Origin: Epiperipatus broadwayi
Lineage: Eukaryota > Onychophora > Udeonychophora > Euonychophora > Peripatidae
Reading direction: 5' to 3'
DNA: 64,000 nucleotides
Assembly: GCA_028023455.1 (NCBI GenBank)
Contig: JAQFVV010006713.1
Span: 184,001-248,000, forward strand
A program made the translations under genes and the position numbers. Of this stretch, positions 14,336-24,440 are shown piece after piece. Position 1 is the stretch's first letter; every line of letters begins with the position of its first letter. Below the pieces are notes generated by a model. It was given only the letters and a program-made list of their open reading frames with translations. It did no database searches and was not told where the DNA came from.

Positions 14336-14965
14336 TGTGAGTTTTCAAGTAAACAAAGATGTCAGCCTGTATTTTTGATAAATCTACAATTTTGAGGGCC
14401 CCAAAAAATGTTTACACAAAAAAAGCTTGTTAGTAAATGTCATATTTAATAATTACATTTTATTTTTTATTACTGTTATTTTAAAAAAAGAAATTATTGT
14501 AAAAAAATTAATTACAATATTTAGTTTATTTTCTTTTTTTTGAATTAACTTTGTTGACAGAAAAATGCGGAAAAAATATAAATACAATATTTACACTTTA
14601 TTCATGTCGGCGGCGTAAAATCATATTGTGACCATTAACACATACTTTTCAGGAGCAGGATCCTGTATCTTTAGAGATAGTCTACTGTATCACGTTCTGT
14701 AACAGGAAGACCCCAAATTTTTATCACTATGACTATTTATCAAAAAAACTGCTGACAAAAAGAAACACGAATTGAACCAAAGTATGACAATGTTAAGAGC
14801 ATCTCATCACTTTCCACATTATAAAATAATTAAAAAAAAATTGAAATAAAACTTCTTAATAAAATTTATCAGAATTTATTCCTTTTTTTAAATTTAATAA
14901 TTGATTTATTAATTTTGTTTTAATATAACAACTAATACATTTTCGGATCATGGTTTACTTGGAAA
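14336..14965. repeat. partial inverted repeat of a dispersed family (R)
   Basis: The minus strand of 14336-14412 (GGCCCTCAAAATTG, GATTTATCAAAAATA, CTCACAAGTACC) and the plus strand of 14864-14965 (TTAATAAAATTTAT, TTTATTAATTTTGTTTTAAT, TTTACTTGGAAACTCACAA) each match a different part of the repeat at 22287-22455. The segment therefore looks like two oppositely oriented pieces of one family around a central filler. The CG-rich patch near 14607-14616 (GTCGGCGGCG) stands out in this context. Confidence 0.5.
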
Positions 14966-16279
14966 CTCACAACAATGTCAATGTTTTAATAAATGTTTTA
15001 GATTTAATTCAAATGGAGGTGAAACAGAAAAAGATGGTAAACTTAAATTTGAACAATAATTATTTTTTTAATGGATTTTTTTATTTTTTATATGACAACA
15101 TATTAATTTAAAATTTGAGTCTCACATTTTCAAACATTCTAATATTTTTTTATATATAAACATTTTAATGAAATATTTTTAATTTAATGTGATTAAGTTT
15201 ATCCAGTCCAGTTGATAACTCATGGCTACTTCATATTATTAATTCTTAATTATATTTCACTATTTGTTAGAATTTTGTTAATATCAACCATTATCTCAAG
15301 CCATTTCTAAGAAACAAAATATAAAAATATTTATTCTAGGATATATTCTGGCAAGTCACTTTGCTTCAGTTCCATACACTCTTTTGAATTCAACTGATAA
15401 ATTTTCTGAAGCAAAGGATAAACTTTCATATGCAAGTTATTAATAATTGGTTTGAAAATTTTTTAATGTGCTTAAATCTTTAATGGATAATTTCAATTAG
15501 GTAAGATTTTGATTAATTTCACTGTAAAATAATATTGCTTTTTTAATTATGAAAATAAATCAAATGTAAACTAAAATGTCACTAACCTAGCAAACAGTAT
15601 TTCATGCAATAATTACTCAATATTAAATAATCCACTCCTTCAGCCATTTAGGAAAAAAAATATGCATGCTATATAATGCTAACAAATTATGAAAATTTCA
15701 GAACTAATGTAAAGAAGAAAAAAATGGAAGGGAGTGTTATTTATTAGTGTAAAATTAAAAAATTTTCTGAATATTCATACATATCACAGGTATTTTTGTC
15801 TTCAGCAATTATTATTTTTTAATTTCTATTCATTTTAACAATATTCAAATCAACACTGGTCAAAAAAATCTGTTCTGATACTTGAAAAAGTCAATGGTCT
15901 ACAAATTATGAGAAAATGATAAAAAAATTCAAAGCTGGAATAACCTGAAACACCAACAGATTATCAAATTAAAAACAATTGCTATTATTAATACAAGATA
16001 ACTGATTAAAAAAAAAGATATGATATTAAGAGAGCTATATTAGAGATATTATATTAGTTAGTACAAGTTTCCAGAGAAAATTTTATTAAAAAAACTTAAA
16101 TACTTTCATTGATAAATTTAACATAGGATCTATAGTGCATAATTGAGAAATAAACCAACATCTTTTGAGATGAATGAAATGAGAGACCTTATCACGAGAC
16201 CACACTATATTGGGAAGTTCCTATAAAATATGAAATAATTTAATTAATAAATAATAAATTCTAATATTACAAGATTAAA
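14966..16279. other. AT-rich DNA, nothing recognised
   Basis: No features beyond A/T homopolymers. Confidence 0.4.
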
Positions 16280-17186
16280 AAAAATGCAAAATGAGAGAGA
16301 TAAACTTAACTAAAATATATCCAGTTCTTGATAGAAGTGATAGGTGATGGAAAGGTAGGTTTCATTTTCTTTCACACACAGAAACAGTAATAAAATTGTT
16401 ATAAAATATAAAATATAAGTAGAATTAAAACCTAGAAGCTCATCAAGAGGAAGAACAAAAGTAGAAAATCCAGTGATAAAAGCACATGATATTAATCAAA
16501 TAATGGACATATTAATGTAAATGAACAATAAAATGGAGAAGAGCCAATAAGATTTTAACAGAGTGGAAAGTAAAATGGAGGAAATGGAACATAAAATAGA
16601 AAAGAGTAAACACAAGTATAATAAATAAAATAAAAAATGCAACAATATTTAAATAGGTTGAGAAATAAAATGAGAAAAGGCTTTCAACGAATGTCCCAAT
16701 CATACAATAGAAAAAAAACAAATGTATTTAAAAATGAATAAACAAATTGAGATGACAGATGAAGGCACATAAAAAAAGATACTGAAGAAAATAAGGAAGA
16801 TTTGAACAATATTATAGAAATGAGCCAGTCTAAAATGGATGAAAGAGAATCAAATGAAAAAAAATCATCTAGGTAGAGTAGTCACATAGATACATTAAAA
16901 GTGATGGAAAATAAAATAAAGTTTGATGTAAAAGGAGTGATAGTTGATAAATAGGTAATAAATTCAGTAGATGATACAAAGGATATATTAATTTCTAAGA
17001 GGTTTAAAGAACAAAAATTCTAATCCAACCATGAAAAGCCTTAAAAAGGTGACCAACAACATTCTAAACAAGTTTGTATCGACTGCATTACTTTAAAGGA
17101 TATCAAATAAAATGGAAATAGTTATAACACTCACATTTATTTATTAAGCGCACACGACATATATAACTGAAGACAAAGGATTTCAT

Positions 17187-17536
17187 CTTTTCACATATGC
17201 GTCATAATAATTTATACAATAGCTCAACGATGTCATATTGAGTACAAAGGAAACTTTCAAACCCAAATGCAGATAGAGACTTTATAACGATAAGAGCGAC
17301 CATTTTATTTTTAATATAAATTCTTAATTATATAGGCCAATCTGAAGTATCTTGGTTTAAGGACATGAAAATGCTTCAGATTGACCTATATAATTAAGAA
17401 TTTAGGTTAAAGATAAGAGAGCTGCTCTTGTCTTTATAAAGTCTCTATCTTGGGTTTGGGTTTGAAATTTTCCTCCATACTCAACACAACATTATTGAGC
17501 TATTATATAAATTATTAAGGGCATATGTAAAAAGGG
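17187..17536. repeat. fold-back element B
   Basis: The arms are about 165 bp each around a spacer near 17351-17372. Shared blocks on the left plus strand and right minus strand include CACATATGC, TAATAATTTATA, AATAGCTCAA, TTTCAAACCCAAA, AGATAGAGACTTTATAA and AAATTCTTAATTATATAGG followed by CAATCTGAAG. Mismatches and small indels are scattered. Noncoding; lies inside the A-rich relic region. Confidence 0.85.
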
Positions 17537-17888
17537 GTAATAGAAATAGCAAATGTCAGAACTACAAAAAATGCAATTGCAGAAGAATTTACAAATAAAA
17601 TGAATGTTTGATTGAAGTAGAAATTGACAAATCTGAATTTGAAATAGGGATAGCAGAAACTATTTCAGGAAAGTACAAAAAAAAATAAAAGAGATATAGA
17701 AATAGAAGAAAAGATAATTGAACAACATATAATCCAAGATGTTCAAAATTATTAAAAAAAAAAAGTGGCAATGGAGAATCTCTAGAGAGCAGAAAAATAT
17801 TGGTAGATAGTAATCAAGATATAATGGAAGAGGTGAAAAGTGAATTACCATAAAATGTGGAAGAAAACAAAAACATGTAATTCAATAT

Positions 17889-18220
17889 GATGAAATGAAA
17901 ACTTCACTTTATGCAAAATAAGATATTAAGTATTCTAAAAAAATAAAGAAGTAGATATAAATGTAAAAATGATCAGGAAAAATTAGTTAAAGAGATAATG
18001 ATCAACAAGAGCAGGAATTAAGTGGCAACAAAAAGGGAAAATGATGAAATGAAAACTTCACATTAAGTTAAAATTATTAAGATATTAAGTTTTTTAAAGG
18101 AATAAAGAAGTAGACATAAATATAAAAATGATTAGGAAAAATTAGTTAAAGAGATATCCTAACAGTAGTAATGATCAATAAGAACAGAAATTAGGTGGTA
18201 GTAAAACAAAAAGTGAAAAT
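17889..18220. repeat. two-copy tandem duplication, unit about 154 bp
   Basis: Copy 1 (17889-18042) and copy 2 (from 18043) both begin GATGAAATGAAAACTTCAC and share AAGATATTAAGT, AATAAAGAAGTAGA, AGGAAAAATTAGTTAAAGAG and ATGATCAA blocks. Copy 2 has a short insertion. A SINE has inserted at the end of copy 2. Confidence 0.85.
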
Positions 18221-18229
18221 TTCTACAGA
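18218..18229. repeat. target-site duplication, left copy
   Basis: AATTTCTACAGA, identical to 18309-18320, flanks the 79-bp SINE. Confidence 0.85.
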
Positions 18230-18308
18230 ATTTTTTTTTTTATATATGTCAAAGCGTTGACCGGGAAGCGAACTCGGGCAAGGCAGCTATGCTAATCGCT
18301 AGGCCACC
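18230..18308 (-). mobile_element. 79-bp tRNA-derived SINE
   Basis: Read on the minus strand it starts GGTGGCCTAGCGATTAGC, which carries a pol III A box (TGGCCTAGCGATTAGC type), continues through a GCCTTGCC stretch and a B box (GAGTTCGCTTCCCGG), and ends in an A-rich tail (a T run at 18231-18240 on the plus strand). It is flanked by a perfect 12-bp direct repeat, so it is a complete insertion by target-primed reverse transcription. At 79 bp it is little more than one tRNA-like unit plus a tail. It may be a minimal SINE or a retroposed tRNA-like transcript; the parent tRNA was not identified. Confidence 0.85.
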
Positions 18309-18320
18309 AATTTCTACAGA
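18309..18320. repeat. target-site duplication, right copy
   Basis: AATTTCTACAGA, the second copy of the 12-bp duplication. Confidence 0.85.
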
Positions 18321-19332
18321 GTTGAAAGATGCAAAGTGCATTAAATGAATTTTCCAAGAGTATAAAATTTAACTCAGCCAATGACCGACTCTGAACCAGC
18401 CCACAGAAAACATTCACTTGATTAGCTTAAAAAAATGTCATGATATGGCAGACACAGACAATGCTAGGTTTAAAACCTAAAATATAGCATCAGTATTCTG
18501 GCTAAATACTTTGATTTTGATAGATTTATTCAGCAAATTGTATAAAAGATACTGTAGAAATTATTTTATGTATAATAGAGGAAACTGCAGAGAAATTATT
18601 TTTATGTAATTAAAACTGTTCATTTATAAATTTTTTGTTTTGATGATGATAATAAATTTTTGTTGATAGTTACAATTGTTTTATAGCTACAAGGCAGTAT
18701 TATTATTGTAAAAAAAATGTTAAGAGCTAAATCAAAAGAAGAATATGAGAAAAATAAAACATAGCAGAATGCAGAGTAAAGCATTAATGTTTAATAGAAA
18801 TTCTAAATGAATGATTGTTTTCTGTATTTTTTTTCCCCTAATGAAAGGAAAAATCGAACTGACAGCTTTAATATAGCAAATTATTGGAGGTAAATTATTA
18901 TAAAAACAATGGATCAATAATTATAAAAATTTAAGCATTTTTATCTTAACTATAAATGTTCAGAATAATGGAGAAATGAATGAAAAATGTTTATGATAAT
19001 ACACACATATACCAGCAATTTCATATATTTATTTATTAAAAAAAAATCTTGTTAATCCTAGCATTTGGAAACTTTTTACTTTTAATCCTAAGCTTTAATA
19101 ATTTCCAATATAATAGCTTTACTTGTCTTGCTGAATAATATAATAAATAGAAATTAAAACTAAATTTTTTGTTAGTCACTGGTTGCTTATTGTAATAAAA
19201 CCCCATAAAAGATATGTTACATTGTTTTCATTATAATTTTTTTTTTTTTTTGTGTTGTACAACAAAATATTTTTCAGAAGTCTAAATTATTTCATAATTT
19301 TTCTTTCAGAATTATTAATAATGTAAATAAAA
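18321..19332. other. AT-rich DNA, nothing recognised
   Basis: The first ~150 bp are less AT-rich and could continue the A-rich relic. Nothing else was recognised. Confidence 0.4.
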
Positions 19333-19395
19333 TATGGCATAGTAGTTAAAGCCATGTCCACTATTCAATTCAAATGCAACTTGGGATTCAAATAT
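19333..19395 (+). mobile_element. tRNA-like (SINE-head) relic
   Basis: The segment has an A box (TGGCATAGTAGTTAAAGC) and, 30-odd bases later, a degraded B box (GGGATTCAAAT). The order and spacing fit a tRNA. No T-stem pairing good enough for a functional tRNA was seen, so a decayed tRNA-derived SINE head is preferred. Confidence 0.55.
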
Positions 19396-20489
19396 TGATT
19401 ACTAAATGGATAACTAATTAATCCTAACTAGAAACTAAAACAAACAAATAGAAAAAAAATCGCAAGCTCAATATTTTGACAAATGTGATGAGTACAGTCT
19501 TCTCATCCACTGTTTCTCTAAAAGGGAAATTGAAATGCTGTGGTAAGACCAAGAAAAGATGAGAAAAAAAAGTTAAATAAGTTGGAGGTAAGAAATGATG
19601 AGAAAGATGCAAGGTCGATACATTTTTGTAGAATATTAATAATAATGATGATATGGTTTTAAAATTATAAGATATGGATTTAGACATTATGGCTAAATGA
19701 TATAATGTTTGACTGAACTGAATGAATTATAATAGTTATGAAACTATATTGAGCTGTTCAAGTTTTTATTTGATTCATCTTTTCTCATTTTTGAGTATAA
19801 AAAGAAAAAAATAGATTACTTGCAGAGACAAGAATCTTTATAGGAAAATACTATATGGCATTTTACCATGCATATCATAATCTTTTTTACAATGTTGAAT
19901 TCAGAAATTTTTAGAAACCCAAAGAGAAATAAATAGACACTATTTTTCCTACACATATATATTGAAAAAAATTGAATTAATTTGTATCTGATTGTGAACA
20001 GTATACTAATTAAATAATATCAAATTGTTAACTTTTTTTTTCTAATTGTAGCAGAATTAGAAAATATTTTTTAGTTGCAAATAATAAACCCACATTTTTT
20101 ACCTTAGTGGTATTCTTGCTATTTGTTTTATACAAATAAATGATCTTGAATAAGCCTGGTGAAGATTAATGCAGGGTTATACTAGCAAATTAAGATCTAC
20201 AGAAGGAGCTCAGTCCATTATTTTTAGTACTCAAACTCCATTATGAATTCTTAAGCGATAAATATGATTATTATGTACTTTAAGTAAGATAAAACTAATT
20301 ACCCCCCCCCTTCTAAATCCAACTACAAAAAAAAATAATTAAGTAAATAGTGATTTTAAATCATAGTGTTTAACTTTTAACAGGCAATAAACAGAGTTAA
20401 GAAACTTATTAGATTCTATTTTTTTTCTTAATTTATTTTCTGACTTTATGCTTTTAATGCATTTACAAAAGATAAATTAACACTAATGA
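19396..20489. other. AT-rich DNA with poly(C) tract
   Basis: No gene recognised. C9 tract at 20302-20310. Confidence 0.4.
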
Positions 20490-21460
20490 TGTGATATGTT
20501 GGACTATTTCCATCATTTATGAGTGAATGTTGAATGTACAGAAAATTTTAAACTTTATTTAAACTTTCCAAATACAAACAACTTATTAGTAATAACACAA
20601 CGTTTCAAGTAGTAGTATTCTCCACTCTTCTTCAGGTGTTGCTGGCCTATATGCACAGTGACAATATTCGCTTAGAAGTTGATCTTGCACCTTTAGATTC
20701 TTGAATATCGAATTTTAAGGCAAATGCTCTACCAACTGAGCTATTCTGTCAAAGGCAACATATAGTAGAAATTTGATAAATTTATATAACAAGTCTTAAT
20801 TATTTTTTTATTTTTTCCTAAGAACAAGATTAATTAGAGGCTTCCATACATTGTGTATCGCGCAGCTTCCTTGAATTTTCTTCTATGTATTTTTCCTCTT
20901 TATCCAATATCTTTGTATTTTCCCACTTAAGCATATGGTCATTAGTACATACATGATCTGCTATGGTAGACAAAGAGAATAAACAGATGTGTCTACCATA
21001 GCAGATCATGTATGTACTAATGACCATATGCTTAATTGAGAAAATACAAAGACATTGGATAAAGAGGAAAAAATGCATAGAAAAAAATTCAAGGAAGCTG
21101 CTCATATGATAATGGTAAATAATCCTATGTCAATCCAGTGTGGCTATACACAATGTATGGAAGCCTCTAATTAATCTTGCTCTTAAAAAAAAAAAAAATT
21201 AGACTTGTTATAAAAAAAAATTTGAAGGACTCAGGAGGATTTGAATCAACCCTCATATATAAATATATCAAATTTCTACTATATGTTGCCTTTGACGGAA
21301 TAGCTCAGTTGGTAGTGTTTGTCATTGTGACCTGTATTGTCTATTTGTGTGTTATTACTAACAAGTTGCTAGTATTTGGGAATTTTAAATAAAATTTAAA
21401 ATTATCTGTACATTCAACATTCACTCATAAATGATGGAAATAGTCTAACATATCATATCT
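20490..21460. repeat. fold-back element C with SINE-like arms
   Basis: A large inverted repeat: left arm 20490-20972, right arm 20990-21460, spacer about 17 bp. Outer ends share GACTATTTCCATCATTTATG and GAATGTTGAATGTACAG blocks; inner ends share GATCTGCTATGGTAGACA. Each arm, read outward, contains a tRNA-like head and a 3' part ending in AATAAAGTTTAAAAT-like sequence. The right arm lacks roughly 90 bp of the SINE body and has about 50 extra bases near 21100-21150, so the arms have diverged by indels. The minus strand of the left arm also holds a CTGAAGAAG...TTGAAACG motif at 20601-20635. Confidence 0.85.
20672..20758 (-). mobile_element. tRNA-like SINE head in fold-back C
   Basis: The minus strand carries a perfect pol III A box (TAGCTCAGTTGG, then TAGAGC) at 20732-20743 and downstream. 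A weak B-box-like patch (GGTGCAAGATC) lies about 50 bp further on. The partner arm keeps only the A box at 21301-21312 on the plus strand. Confidence 0.7.
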
Positions 21461-22286
21461 TATAATATACCATCATTATAAATCTTCAGACTAACACTAA
21501 TGAATCTGTAAATAGCACGACAAAAATGTAAATTAAAAGAGCCTGCTATACTTTCTGAATAACAGAAAATTCAAGGAATTGGTGGAACTTTATTTCGATT
21601 TTACAATTATTTAGAAAGTTTTATTTCTACTATATTGTACATTATTTAATTAAAAAAATAGTACGGAAAAATAAGGATTTATGATGTAATTTTTTACACA
21701 ATGGCAATATCAAAGTTTTTTTTTTAGCAATCTGTATATTATATGATTTTAAAAAATAAAATTTAGAATGAATAATTTGTTTATTTATTAATAGCACACA
21801 CCACTGTCAATAATACTAACCTTTTTGTTTTGTAGTTATTACTAAAGAGGATTAAAAAAAATGTGTAAGTTGTGACCCCCCCCCCCCGCCATCTTTATAG
21901 TGATTTTTTTTTCGATTTATATTTAAAAAATATAAAAAGAATGTTTTAAAACTTAATTTGTTTACTAAAAATAATTGAACGTAGAAATACATTTCGTTGC
22001 TTATCTTATTTTTAATAACTATAATAAAAATATATGTAAGTTTAATATCTTATTTTATCACTGACAATCTAAAATATTCTCAATTACTTAAACCTTATTC
22101 TATGTTGCTTGAATGTAATTTGACAAAAAGCATATAGTTATTTATTTATTCTTTCTATATGGTTCATTAATTTTAAGTCATTGCAAAATATTTTTTTTGT
22201 TTAAAATATATATTTAAAACAACATGATAATCGGTAAGGTAGATATAAAATTCATTTTTTAAATGGTAAATATATATAAAAAAAGA
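21461..22286. other. AT-rich DNA with poly(C) tract
   Basis: No gene recognised. C12 at 21876-21887 followed directly by GCCATCTTTATAG. Confidence 0.4.
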
Positions 22287-22455
22287 TATTAATAAAATTT
22301 ATTCCTTTTTTGAATTTAACAATCGATTTATTAATTTTGTTTTAATTTAACAACTTACACCTTTTTAGTAGATTATAAGCCCTCAAAACTGTATATTTAT
22401 CAAAAATATGGACTGCCATCTTGGTTTACCAGAAAATCTCACAAGTACCAATAAA
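22287..22455 (+). repeat. dispersed repeat family R, copy 2
   Basis: Shares TTAATAAAATTTATTCC, TCGATTTATTAATTTTG and CTCACAAGTACC blocks with the two pieces at 14336-14965. Unlike that locus, here the blocks lie in one orientation and adjacent, so this copy probably shows the original order. Noncoding. Confidence 0.55.
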
Positions 22456-22616
22456 ATTTTTTTGATTACTGGAGTACACAATGAAAAGTCTCAGATGTAC
22501 TGTCTTTACACAAGAAATTGTTATATATATATATTTCATTTATTTTATAAAAAATTTAGCCAATTTTAAATTTGTTATGTATGTGTATAATTAAAATACA
22601 CATACACACAAAATAA

Positions 22617-22630
22617 TAATAGTAAATGAT
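22617..22630. repeat. target-site duplication, left copy
   Basis: TAATAGTAAATGAT, identical to 23514-23527. Confidence 0.75.
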
Positions 22631-22779
22631 AATAACTGAAACACAGGCTTATTATATACCTGTGTCTATATATGTAATATAGGGTATATGAGCACAGACT
22701 TTCAGATGACCCATCACTCTCCACTCTATCTAATATCACTGATACACTCAAGCACATATATGCTGAAAAGATAAATAAT

Positions 22780-22826
22780 CACCAATATACGTATTTCATG
22801 CTAAACCAGCAATCATCAGTTGGTCC
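22780..22826 (-). ncRNA. hammerhead ribozyme core (copy 1, left arm)
   Basis: On the minus strand: ACCAA (stem I 5'), CTGATGA (invariant core), TTGC-TGGTTTA-GCAT (stem II and loop, outer pair U-U), GAAA (core), a short stem III made of AT/AT around ACGT, then A at the cleavage position and TTGGT (stem I 3'). The order and core residues match the type I hammerhead with a tiny stem III. The broken outer stem II pair may weaken activity. Confidence 0.7.
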
Positions 22827-23378
22827 AGATTATCATCTCCCACACATATATACTATAAGTGCTCAGATATATATTAAGATAGACAATCTTCATACTTTAA
22901 TGGACAGGCTCCAATCTACCACACCCTCCAACTCTTCAACCGTCCATCCAATTGAAAATCTGATGATGGAATGCTCAAAGGCCACCCTGAGGCCGAGATT
23001 CTTGTCACACCCAGGTTTACCTAAGGTCAATCTGAACCCCACATGTACAGGACATAATCCATTTAATACATGTGCAAGTAATAAGCCCGTGTTTCAGTTA
23101 TTACATTGTAGAGATGCCTGCCCATCCTTGCACATGTATTAAATGGATTATGTCCTGTACATGTGGGGTTCAGATTGACCTTAGGTCAACATGGGTGTGA
23201 CAAGAATCTCGGCCTCAGGGTGGCCTTTGAGCATTCCATCATCAGATTTTCAATTGGATGGACGGTTGAAGAGTTGGAGGGTGTGGTAGATTGGAGCCTG
23301 TCCATTAAAGTATGAAGATTGTCTATCTTAATATATATCTGAGCACTTATAGTATATATGTGTGGGAGATGATAATCT

Positions 23379-23425
23379 GGACCAACTGATGATTGCTGGT
23401 TTAGCATGAAATACGTTTATTGGTG
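23379..23425 (+). ncRNA. hammerhead ribozyme core (copy 1, right arm)
   Basis: Mirror copy of the motif in the left arm: ACCAA, CTGATGA, TTGC-TGGTTTA-GCAT, GAAA, TACGTTTA, TTGGT. It differs from the left-arm core by one base in the stem III region (TTT instead of TAT), which disturbs the short stem III. Confidence 0.65.
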
Positions 23426-23513
23426 ATTATTTATCTTTTCAGCATATATGTGCTTGAGTGTATTAGTGATATTAGATAGAGTGGAGAGTGATGGGTCATC
23501 TGAAAGTCTGTGC

Positions 23514-23527
23514 TAATAGTAAATGAT
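23514..23527. repeat. target-site duplication, right copy
   Basis: TAATAGTAAATGAT; its first base is shared with the end of the right arm. Confidence 0.75.
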
Positions 23528-23656
23528 GTAAATACGGATTTAATATTTAAACGTATGTATGTGTATAATTTATTGCATATACATAGGTAAGTTACATATA
23601 TACGTGAAGATAAAAATACTTCGTTAATTTAAAATAATATTATACTTTAATAGTTG

Positions 23657-24281
23657 TGTTATGTTCAAAACAACATGTAAACAAATCCTTTTAGATAGCA
23701 AGGTTAATTACCGAAGGAACTTTGCAGATAAACAAGATGATTAATTAAAAAGCAATTGAACTGCAAAGGATAATCAATCAAAGTAAAATTTAAGCCAAAA
23801 GATAAACTGGGAGGGATTGATCCGACTAGGACGGACAAGATCTGACCAATCAAATCCAGAAAATCAGAACTGAAAAAATGAGTGAAAGTGTAAAGCATTT
23901 TGGACACTAAAAACTGGGAGCTCTACCGATGCAGATGAACTGGGAAAGGTGCTGAACGTCGCTTATTTAGCATGGTAGCCCCAGAGCGGACAGCTGGCCT
24001 CCGAACGTCCAAGAGTCAGCATAAGGACTATAAAATAGGTCGTATAGATCTTCATTATTATTTTTGTATGCCTTCGGGTTTGTTAATATAAATAGATTAT
24101 GATTGTTTAAATATATTACTGTAAATATGTATATATTAGTGTATTATAATTAAATCTGTTTTCTTATTCCACCTGCGTTAGTCTTTGTCATAAAATTATT
24201 GTATACATATATAGTCAGTGCAAGGGTTAACTTACTGCATAGATTGTTCGCCAGTGATTATTAAAACTGGCGGATCTAACA
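23657..24281 (+). mobile_element. probable solo LTR
   Basis: The segment starts TGTTATG and ends GATCTAACA, giving complementary TGTTA/TAACA ends. It is less AT-rich than its surroundings and has a core promoter layout: TATAAAATAGG at 24029-24039, then an AT-rich R/U5-like part. No matching direct repeat was found at the two flanks and no second LTR or coding region lies nearby, so the edges are tentative. The minus-strand frame at 23704-23907 has no recognisable domain. Confidence 0.45.
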
Positions 24282-24370
24282 AAATTTATAAAAGAAAATT
24301 TTGCACTATAATATAAATTTTATTTTATAAACAAATATTGTATGTAGACTGCACTTTCAATTGAAATATA

Positions 24371-24440
24371 TTAACAATATACCAATTCTGATAAAGCAGT
24401 ATATCTTAACAACATACCAATTCTGATAAAGCAGTATATC
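24371..24440. repeat. 35-bp unit, two tandem copies
   Basis: Two copies (24371-24405, 24406-24440) of a unit starting TTAACAA and ending GCAGTATATC, with one difference. Confidence 0.95.

Larger units (their letters stand above)
16280..18220 (+). pseudogene. decayed A-rich ORF region, coiled-coil-like
   Basis: The plus strand is purine-rich and, in broken frames, spells Met/Lys/Glu/Asn-rich strings such as KMEEMEHKIEKSK near 16560-16620 and short MDE-, MEK- and EMKTS-like pieces further on. This resembles the coiled-coil N-terminus of a retroelement Gag, compare the intact gag at 47046, but stops are everywhere and no capsid or RT block was found. It is interrupted by fold-back B and by a small SINE. 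It could equally be a purine-rich satellite that only looks coding. Minus-strand frames here are compositional shadows. Confidence 0.3.
22631..23513. mobile_element. palindromic hammerhead-bearing element, copy 1
   Basis: The element is flanked by a 14-bp direct repeat. Nearly all of it is one palindrome: arms 22691-23078 and 23127-23514, both 388 nt, almost identical, around a 48-nt loop. The loop contains the reverse complement (23079-23102) of the element's first 24 bases (22631-22654, AATAACTGAAACACAGGCTT...) with one mismatch, so a roughly 470-bp unit with 24-bp terminal inverted repeats is followed by an inverted partial copy of itself. Each arm, read outward, carries a hammerhead ribozyme core. 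The same family recurs at 36186-36653. The matching open frames at 22798-23142 (+) and 23186-23407 (-) exist only because of the palindrome. Confidence 0.85.

Noticed and set aside
18230-18308. Functional tRNA gene
   Set aside because: A tail and perfect target duplication show retroposition, and the T-stem/acceptor pairing is incomplete.
22960-22966. CTGATGA in the left arm as a further hammerhead core
   Set aside because: No stem II or GAAA follows at the right distance.
22798-23407. Open frames of 114 and 73 residues with identical protein on opposite strands
   Set aside because: They are the same sequence read in the two arms of the palindrome; no known domain.
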